A DNA stretch of 5,516 nt from Tannerella sp. (GTDB lineage Bacteria; Bacteroidota; Bacteroidia; Bacteroidales; Tannerellaceae). This document shows positions 1 through 5,516 of the stretch, piece by piece; position 1 is the stretch's first letter, and each line of letters opens with the position of its first letter. A program made the position numbers and the translations under genes. The DNA lies in NCBI GenBank assembly GCA_031288935.1, contig JAITQL010000182.1:1-5516 (forward strand). The letters are read 5' to 3'. Under the pieces are notes generated by a model, which made no database searches, had not been told where the DNA came from, and worked only from the letters and a program-made list of their open reading frames with translations.

Positions 1-379
1 AGAGGTAGACCTGTTCGGGTTCGTAGCCTTCGCGCTCCGCCGGATCCAGCAGGAACACGTTCCCCTTGGTGGTGGAAAGGATGAACAGTACCCGTTCGCC
101 GGCAGGGTCTACCGGCGTATTCTTCAACGCTCCGGCGACCGACAGGATGACGGCCTTTTCCAGTTTGGTATACCGCCGTTCCGCAGCGCGGGGAAGGGCG
201 TAAAAAGCCTTGTCCAGCGCCGCATCCGCGATGGCCGAAGCCACGAACGGTTCGGGCAGGCCGGCATATCCCCTGTCGAAAAACGTCAGTCCGCTGACGC
301 CCTGTTCGACCTTGCGAAAGTTTTCATCCGCCGAAAAGCCCGATGCCGAAAGAATATGGTCGCTCAGGAGAATCGTCAT
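1..379 (-). CDS. Beta-ketoacyl-ACP synthase, N-terminal 126 residues (runs off the window)
   Basis: The gene starts at ATG 379-377 and is still open at base 1. The visible protein resembles the N-terminal half-domain of a KAS I/II-type condensing enzyme: ENFRKVEQGVSG (residues 19-30) is the usual early helix and 'G.SG' turn, and FILSTTKGN (99-107) is the conserved strand and loop of the thiolase fold. The active-site Cys and the two His (or His/Asn) lie beyond the window, so catalytic competence cannot be judged. Family members condense an acyl starter with malonyl-ACP in the cytoplasm. The ATG overlaps the TGA of the upstream thioesterase (ATGA), which suggests translational coupling in one operon with two hotdog proteins. 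Such sets occur in aryl-polyene/flexirubin-type clusters; the family call is fairly firm, the pathway is inferred. Confidence 0.85.
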   Translation of the reverse strand, partial: MTILLSDHILSASGFSADENFRKVEQGVSGLTFFDRGYAGLPEPFVASAIADAALDKAFYALPRAAERRYTKLEKAVILSVAGALKNTPVDPAGERVLFILSTTKGNVFLLDPAEREGYEPEQVYL

Positions 380-801
380 GGCTGGTTGTTTTTTTTCTTC
401 CATGCCTCGTAGAAAAACGGACTGCTCCACATCAGGTTGAAACTCTTGTCCAAAAACACCTGCGTGGAAGTACCGGTAGCGATGAGGCTGTTGTCCGGGA
501 GCAGGTGGATTTCGTAGTCGAAGATGATTTTGGCGGCCGGCACATTCCGGTAGGTGATGTCCACGCGCGCCCGCTGTCCGTGAAACAGCGGCTTTTTGTA
601 ACTGAAACGCAAGTCGACTAAGGGAGCGTAGCACTCGTTCGCAAAATAATGCTGATAACTCAACCCGAACTCCTTTCCGAAAGCCTCGCGGGCATCTTCG
701 AAATAGAGCGCGTAGGCGCCGTGCCACACGATCTTCATCGAATCGACTTCGCTGAAGCGTACTTCTATCTCCTTGGACGTTTTCAATGGCGTCATATTCA
801 T
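376..801 (-). CDS. 4HBT/YbgC-type hotdog acyl-CoA/ACP thioesterase
   Basis: This 141-residue protein has the usual length of a single-domain 4-hydroxybenzoyl-CoA thioesterase-like (YbgC/FadM) enzyme. The N-terminal signature is clear: RFSEVDSMKIVWHGAYALYFEDAR spans residues 15-38, with Asp20 at the position of the family's catalytic Asp, His27 and the 'YFEDAR' helix following. Such proteins hydrolyse acyl-CoA or acyl-ACP thioesters in the cytoplasm. The start is ATG 801-799, directly behind the TAG of the dehydratase-like gene (0 nt between them); a second ATG two codons in (795-793) is an alternative. The stop TGA overlaps the ketosynthase ATG. Sitting between a FabZ-like protein and a condensing enzyme, it is probably the release or editing thioesterase of a dedicated acyl/polyene pathway, as with ApeH-like proteins of aryl-polyene clusters. 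The substrate cannot be read from sequence. Confidence 0.87.
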   Translation of the reverse strand: MNMTPLKTSKEIEVRFSEVDSMKIVWHGAYALYFEDAREAFGKEFGLSYQHYFANECYAPLVDLRFSYKKPLFHGQRARVDITYRNVPAAKIIFDYEIHLLPDNSLIATGTSTQVFLDKSFNLMWSSPFFYEAWKKKNNQP

Positions 802-1236
802 CTATCCGGCATTTACATCAGTTAAAACTATTTTCATCTCGCACGTGGCAATGACTTCGCCTTCGATCTCCACCTTTGCCTCGATGAGCGACGTGGAAAA
901 GACGTCTTCCACGACGACAATCGTCGTTTCCAGCTGCTCGCCCGCACGCGGACTGCGCGAGATTTCCATTTTTTTTATCATCCCGATCAGGCCGATTTTA
1001 ATATCGTCGCAGGATGCCATTTTTTGTTCATAGCCCGTCCGTGCCGCACAAGTCTGCGCGATATTTTCAATCAGTCCGGCTTCCTGCATCCGTCCACCGG
1101 AGCAAAAAAAGCGGTCTTCCCGAACGGTAAAGAGTGTTGTTGCCTTGCGCGGATCGTAATAAATCAGCCGGTCGACCAGAATAAAAGGCGGCCGTTGCGG
1201 CAAGAGGTCTGCCATGTCAAAATCTGTTATATTCAA
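802..1236 (-). CDS. FabZ/ApeP-like hotdog protein (3-hydroxyacyl-ACP dehydratase family) lacking the catalytic His
   Basis: The 144-residue protein has FabZ-family landmarks: LLPQRPPFILVDRL (residues 11-24) matches the FabZ 'LLPHRYPFLLVDRV' start, and AGLIENIAQTCAA (53-65) matches the hotdog central helix, with Glu57 at the FabZ catalytic-Glu position and Gln61 in the 'AQ' motif. However, the 'GHFPG..P' loop carrying the FabZ catalytic His is replaced by the shorter FCSGGRMQ (44-51), and the whole protein contains no histidine. It may be a divergent dehydratase, or a partner subunit of a heteromeric hotdog complex, as described for ApeI/ApeP. The start chosen is TTG 1236-1234, behind an A-rich leader; an upstream in-frame TAA excludes a longer ORF, and ATG at residue 8 (1215-1213) is the alternative. 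It is the first gene of an operon with the adjoining thioesterase and ketosynthase. Confidence 0.8.
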   Translation of the reverse strand: MNITDFDMADLLPQRPPFILVDRLIYYDPRKATTLFTVREDRFFCSGGRMQEAGLIENIAQTCAARTGYEQKMASCDDIKIGLIGMIKKMEISRSPRAGEQLETTIVVVEDVFSTSLIEAKVEIEGEVIATCEMKIVLTDVNAG

Positions 1237-1258
1237 ATCGGTTTCTTTTTTTGTGCCG

Positions 1259-1288
1259 CAAAGTTACACGAAAAATTCATTTTACAAA
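1259..1288 (-). promoter_or_regulatory. Bacteroidota-type promoter (-33 TTTG / -7 TAnnTTTG) for the hotdog operon
   Basis: On the minus strand TAACTTTG (1266-1259) fits the Bacteroidota -7 consensus TAnnTTTG exactly. A TTTG at 1288-1285 lies 18 nt upstream; a second TTTG at 1292-1289 would give 22 nt. The known spacing is about 19-21 nt with some tolerance, so either could serve as the -33 element. Transcription would begin near 1253, giving a leader of under 20 nt before the TTG start, or about 40 nt before the internal ATG. It is the only good match noticed in the gap and sits where an operon promoter is expected. Confidence 0.6.
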
Positions 1289-1298
1289 CAAAAGACGC

Positions 1299-1549
1299 CA
1301 TATTCAACGATTCATTCACCTGTCACAGCCTGAAAAAGGGGGCAGGTTACGATGCTGTTTTTACGGTTCACCGTTTTATTTCGACCGTTCTCAAGCCGCC
1401 CCGTGTACCCCGTCCGGTGTCCCTGTTACGATTTCTTCTTTTCCTTGCCAACCCGTTTCAGGACATGACAACTGCCATTTTGAAGGCAGGAAATTTCACG
1501 GTTTTCCACAGTTTAATAATCATGTTCGGGTGCATTTATTTTTTTAGCG
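1299..1549. other. Intergenic stretch without a recognisable gene
   Basis: This AT-richer segment between the operon promoter and the repeat array has no ORF with recognisable protein character on either strand. It contains a short hairpin (CTGCC 1472-1476 / GGCAG 1485-1489, 8-nt loop) without a following T-run, and an AT-rich tract with seven consecutive T's around 1537-1545 next to the array. I see no tRNA, rRNA or known riboswitch signature. It could hold remnants of degenerated repeat units or an upstream regulatory region, but nothing visible proves either. Confidence 0.5.
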
Positions 1550-1939
1550 TTTTCTTCCACGGAAGAAAGGTTGAAAAATCATTGCTGGGGTTTTCTTCCA
1601 CGGAAGAAAGCTTGAAAAATCGTCGCCGGAGTTTTCTCCAAGTGGAGAAAGCTTGAAAAATCATCTCTGGAGGTTTCTCCAAGTGGAGAAAGCATGAAAA
1701 ACGGTCTCTGAAGGTTTCTCCAAATGGAGAAAGCATGAAAAACGGTCTCTGAAGGTTTCTCCAAGTGGAGAAAGCATGAAAAATGATCTCTGAAGGTTTC
1801 TCCAAATGGAGAAAGCATGAAAAACGGTCTCTGAAGGTTTCTCCAAATGGAGAAAGCATGAAAAATGATCTCTGAAGCTTTCTCCAAGTGGAGAAAGCTT
1901 GAAAAATCATCTCTGGAGTTTTCTCCAAATGGAGAAAGG
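1550..1939. repeat. Tandem array of nine 41-bp units plus a tenth palindrome, each with an 18-bp dyad
   Basis: Units start at 1550, 1591, 1632, 1673, 1714, 1755, 1796, 1837 and 1878, all exactly 41 nt, and a tenth palindrome occupies 1920-1937 before similarity ends. Each unit has an 18-bp dyad followed by about 22 nt containing a conserved GAAAAA and usually CTCTGRAG. In units 3-10 the dyad is TTTCTCCA-(AG or AA)-TGGAGAAA; in units 1-2 it is TTTCTTCC-AC-GGAAGAAA. The 8-bp arms pair perfectly in all ten copies, and the two changed arm positions change on both sides together. Units 4-8 are nearly identical (linker GCATG...TGAAG), units 3 and 9 share another linker (GCTTG...TGGAG), and units 1-2 are the most diverged. 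The array lies between two co-directional operons. Linkers are near-identical, so it is not CRISPR. Function is unknown: it could be a protein-binding array, an RNA hairpin string at the 3' end of the upstream operon, or an expanded minisatellite. Confidence 0.95.
1875..1900. repeat. Extended 26-bp palindrome at unit 9
   Basis: At this copy the symmetry extends beyond the 8-bp core because the preceding unit ends in AAG and this unit begins with C. The arms become AAGCTTTCTCCA and TGGAGAAAGCTT (12 bp, perfect) around the AG centre. It is the longest perfect dyad in the array and would form the strongest cruciform or RNA hairpin. Confidence 0.85.
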
Positions 1940-1978
1940 CCGGTTGATGATTTCCGTTGTGTGCGCAGCGGAACGGCC
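1938..1978 (-). terminator. Possible imperfect terminator hairpin after the membrane-protein gene
   Basis: Just past the TGA at 1988-1986 the minus strand can pair GGCCG-TTCCG (1978-1969) with CGGAA (1956-1952) and CGGCC (1942-1938), leaving a 9-nt one-sided bulge and a 12-nt loop. Only a short TTTCT follows, and it belongs to the first array palindrome read from this side. The position suits a transcript end, but the bulge and weak T-run make it a poor canonical terminator; the array hairpins downstream may contribute. Confidence 0.25.
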
Positions 1979-1985
1979 GGATATT

Positions 1986-3002
1986 TCACACGTAACGGAC
2001 TGCCAGAAGGACTACCGATACAACAAGCAGAAGACCGTAATACAGGGGAGCGGCTTTTCCGAACGTGTTGGAAAAGACATAGGCTGTCAGGAAGGAGGCG
2101 GGGAGGTAAAAAAGACACAGGAAATCCGTCTCCAGGGTCTCGAACAGAAAAAGAAACGGCAGCAGGTATTTCATGGAAGTCAGGAGAAAGGAAATGAACC
2201 GGCGCGTGCGAAGGCCGGCATTGGCTTTATGGAACCGGAGGGAGATATCCACTATAACCGTGAGGATAAAGGCGGATGCGGGTGTTATCAACCGTTCCGC
2301 AGACAATAGTTCCCGGAGGGAAGGGATGTTGATAGCGGACGCGGAGCGGAAGACGTCCGTCAGCGCCGAAAGGTCGTGTTTCCAGGCGCACCAGCCGCCC
2401 AAGAGCCAATATACGGTGATCATTCCCAGGATGGAAACCGCGAAGGTGCGGACGTTGAGCAGCCGGAACTGATACATCCCGTACCAGAACAGCGGTATCA
2501 TCCAAAACAGCTGTACCCATATCAGGCTGCCGACACCCAGGCAGAACATGGCCTTGTAGGCATTGCCCTGCGTCATTTCCGTCTTTCCGTCCTGGCAGGA
2601 CTTGAACAGCTCCACCATGCACAGCAGTACGAAAAAGACGGCTACGGACACGGGGCGCAGGGGGACGAATCCGAAATTGGCGCTGTTCAGCAGGAAGAAC
2701 AACAGAAATGGAAGTTTCGTCTTTTCCCGGATAATGAGCAGATAGTAGTTGGCGCGCTGAAGCAATCCGGCCGAAGCGAACAGGAGGATCATGCCGGCGA
2801 GGTAAACGGAGCGCCTGTCCGTCAAAAGACCGGACATCCAATGCCACAGGGGCGTTGCCGAAACGGGTTCCAGCGGGTCGCCGGCACAGTAATACTGAAA
2901 TATCCAGCAGGACACGCCGGCGAAGAGTGTCAACAGCAATACCGGCAGTTTAGACAGGCTTTGCGTTCGTTTTTTTCCGTATATGCCGAAATCCCGCCAC
3001 AT
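1986..3002 (-). CDS. Polytopic inner-membrane protein of unknown function (possibly DUF6427-like)
   Basis: The 338-residue protein is strongly hydrophobic, with roughly eight to ten membrane segments; the clearest are near residues 19-38, 66-83, 115-131, 151-172, 186-203, 240-256, 271-288, 294-312 and 319-336. The N-terminus is short and basic (YGKKR, 8-12), and a basic loop (GLRTRRF, 263-269) precedes the last segments. A polar-aromatic stretch, NSANFGFVPLRPV (106-118), between membrane segments could be functionally important. I recognise no catalytic motif or transporter signature. It follows purD by 21 nt, and GGGAG (3016-3012) sits 9 nt before the ATG, supporting this start. From memory, multi-pass DUF6427 proteins lie near purD and upp in many Bacteroidota, which makes that family a candidate; this is recollection, not a search result. 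The stop codon abuts the hairpin repeat array. Confidence 0.75.
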   Translation of the reverse strand: MWRDFGIYGKKRTQSLSKLPVLLLTLFAGVSCWIFQYYCAGDPLEPVSATPLWHWMSGLLTDRRSVYLAGMILLFASAGLLQRANYYLLIIREKTKLPFLLFFLLNSANFGFVPLRPVSVAVFFVLLCMVELFKSCQDGKTEMTQGNAYKAMFCLGVGSLIWVQLFWMIPLFWYGMYQFRLLNVRTFAVSILGMITVYWLLGGWCAWKHDLSALTDVFRSASAINIPSLRELLSAERLITPASAFILTVIVDISLRFHKANAGLRTRRFISFLLTSMKYLLPFLFLFETLETDFLCLFYLPASFLTAYVFSNTFGKAAPLYYGLLLVVSVVLLAVRYV

Positions 3003-3023
3003 AAAATTTGTCTCCCGTTGCCG

Positions 3024-4292
3024 TTAAAGGTCGAAACCGATGTCGCGGCGGAAATACTTTTTCCCGAACCGGATCCGGGCGGCTCCGGCATATGATTTGG
3101 CCAGCGCTTCTTCCCGGGTGGCGCCACGGGAACTGACGGCGATCACGCGGCCGCCGGAGGTCAGGATCTGCCCGTCTTTTGCCGCAGTACCGGCATGAAA
3201 GACCATACTTTCGGTGACTTCCTCAAGGCCGGAAATCACTTTCCCCTTTTCGTACGCTTCCGGATAGCCGCCGCTGGCCAGGATCACCGTCACGGCGCAG
3301 CGCGCGTCTTCCGTCAGCCGGCGCCCTGCCAGATCGCCCCGCGCCACTCCTTCCAGCAAATCTACCAGATCGCTTTGGATGCGGAGCATGACGGCTTCCG
3401 TTTCCGGGTCGCCCATGCGACAGTTGTATTCTATCACCATCGGCTCGCCCTGGACGCGAATCAGACCGAAGAAGATAAATCCCCGGTAGTCGATGCCTTC
3501 CGATTTCAGTCCGGCAACGGTCGGGCGGATGATCCGTTCGTCCACCTTCTTCATAAACGCTTCGTCGGCGAACGGAACCGGAGAGACGGCGCCCATACCG
3601 CCCGTATTCAGGCCGGTATTCCCCTCGCCGACGCGCTTGTAATCCTTGGCTACCGGCAGGATTTTGTAATCCGTCCCGTCCGTCAGGACAAAGACCGAAC
3701 ATTCGATGCCGTCAAGAAATTCCTCGATCACCACCCGTTTGCTGGCTTCGCCGAACCGTCCGCGCAGCATTTCCTGCAATTCTTCTCCGGCTATGGCCGG
3801 GTCGTCGACGATCAGCACGCCCTTTCCGGCAGCCAGCCCGTCGGCTTTCAGCACGTAGGGCGGGGACAGGGTGTCGAGAAAAGCCAGCCCTTCGGACAGG
3901 TTTTCCGCTGTGACGCTCAGGTAGCGTGCCGTCGGGATGCGGTGGCGCGCCATGAACGCCTTGGCAAAGTCTTTACTCCCCTCCAGCCGGGCGCCTTCGC
4001 GGCTCGGCCCGATGACGGGTATGGCCGCCAGCTCGGCGTCGTCCCGAAAGAAATCGTAAATCCCGTTCACCAGCGGCTCTTCCGGCCCGACGACTACCAG
4101 GTCGATCCGGTTGGCAAGCACAAACGTTTTGATGGCTTGAAAATCATTGACGCCAATGGCCGCATTGATGCCCGCCGTCGCCGTGCCGGCGTTTCCGGGT
4201 GCAATAAACAACCGCTCCGTTTTCGGACTTTGAGCTATTTTCCACGCCAGGGCATGTTCGCGCCCTCCGGATCCTAAAAGTAAAAGGTTCAT
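3024..4292 (-). CDS. purD: Phosphoribosylamine--glycine ligase (GAR synthetase)
   Basis: This complete 422-residue PurD ligates 5-phosphoribosylamine to glycine with ATP to give GAR, the second step of de novo purine synthesis, in the cytoplasm. Family landmarks appear in order: [14 protein letters not shown] (4-17), PGNAGTA (32-38), [11 protein letters not shown] (67-77), the ATP-grasp glycine-rich loop [11 protein letters not shown] (149-159), [12 protein letters not shown] (190-201), [19 protein letters not shown] (216-234), and the metal/ATP-binding [12 protein letters not shown] (288-299, Glu288 and Asn290). A C-terminal domain with ASGGYP and TSGGRVIAV follows. Length is normal for bacterial PurD and no motif is broken, so it should be active. 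It starts at ATG 4292-4290, 32 nt after the peptidase stop, and ends 21 nt before the membrane-protein gene, consistent with one operon. No PurR-like or riboswitch element is visible in the short gaps. Confidence 0.97.
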   Translation of the reverse strand: MNLLLLGSGGREHALAWKIAQSPKTERLFIAPGNAGTATAGINAAIGVNDFQAIKTFVLANRIDLVVVGPEEPLVNGIYDFFRDDAELAAIPVIGPSREGARLEGSKDFAKAFMARHRIPTARYLSVTAENLSEGLAFLDTLSPPYVLKADGLAAGKGVLIVDDPAIAGEELQEMLRGRFGEASKRVVIEEFLDGIECSVFVLTDGTDYKILPVAKDYKRVGEGNTGLNTGGMGAVSPVPFADEAFMKKVDERIIRPTVAGLKSEGIDYRGFIFFGLIRVQGEPMVIEYNCRMGDPETEAVMLRIQSDLVDLLEGVARGDLAGRRLTEDARCAVTVILASGGYPEAYEKGKVISGLEEVTESMVFHAGTAAKDGQILTSGGRVIAVSSRGATREEALAKSYAGAARIRFGKKYFRRDIGFDL

Positions 4293-4324
4293 TGTTGAAT
4301 GATCAATTAGAGTTGAATGACAGA

Positions 4325-5516
<1,192 letters not shown>

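Noticed and set aside
1472..1489. Small hairpin as an intrinsic terminator
   Set aside because: The stem is only 5 bp and no T-run follows on either strand.
1024..1656. Plus-strand open frames across the dehydratase gene and the gap (210 and 98 residues)
   Set aside because: They run antisense through a well-supported gene or through noncoding AT-rich DNA and show no recognisable protein features.
1550..1939. CRISPR array
   Set aside because: The segments between palindromes are nearly identical from unit to unit, whereas CRISPR spacers should be unique; no cas gene is visible.
1536..2118. Minus-strand repeat-derived coding regions (about 61-179 residues)
   Set aside because: They are open only because the repeat lacks stops on that strand, they cycle through all three frames of the same DNA unit, and one overlaps the membrane-protein gene out of frame.
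2227..3095. Open frames overlapping the membrane-protein gene on both strands (206 and 239 residues)
   Set aside because: They are out-of-frame shadows without domain features; the membrane-protein frame has a ribosome-binding site and consistent transmembrane pattern.
3195..4277. Long plus-strand open frame (360 residues) opposite purD
   Set aside because: It is the antisense shadow of a complete, motif-rich purD in GC-rich DNA; its Arg/His/Gln-rich composition is typical of such shadows.
4294..4320. 9-bp direct repeat (GTTGAATGA twice) in the gap before purD
   Set aside because: Short, only two copies, in a 32-nt intergenic gap partly made of start and stop context; no symmetry suggesting an operator.

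Overview
The window looks like chromosomal DNA from a Bacteroidota organism, most likely of the order Bacteroidales. The evidence is an S9B peptidase resembling Porphyromonas PtpA, a Bacteroidota-style -7 promoter box (TAnnTTTG), a TTG or ATG start behind an A-rich leader without a clear Shine-Dalgarno, and a pigment/lipid-type hotdog and ketosynthase gene set. I cannot name a genus. All supportable genes lie on the minus strand, so transcription runs from high to low coordinates. Genes are GC-rich; the intergenic repeat region is clearly more AT-rich.

The right part (5516 to 1986) is one apparent operon read right to left. It holds the C-terminal part of a secreted/periplasmic-type S9B prolyl peptidase (N-terminus off the window), then purD (purine biosynthesis, complete), then a polytopic membrane protein of unknown function. 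The gaps are 32 and 21 nt. The operon promoter is not in the window.

The middle (about 1237 to 1985) has no convincing gene. Its main content is a tandem array of nine complete 41-bp units plus a tenth palindrome (1550-1939). Each unit carries an 18-bp dyad with 8-bp arms and a 2-nt centre. Two arm positions differ between unit types in a fully compensated way, so the symmetry itself looks preserved. The array lies directly downstream of the membrane-protein stop codon and upstream of the promoter of the next transcription unit.

The left part (1236 to 1) is a second, tightly packed operon: a hotdog FabZ/ApeP-like protein without any histidine, a 4HBT/YbgC-type acyl thioesterase (stop and start directly adjacent), and the N-terminal 126 residues of a beta-ketoacyl-ACP synthase (ATGA overlap), which runs off the window. 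This combination is typical of type II fatty-acid/polyketide clusters such as the aryl-polyene and flexirubin (dialkylresorcinol) clusters of Bacteroidota. The pathway assignment is inference, because the diagnostic genes are outside the window.
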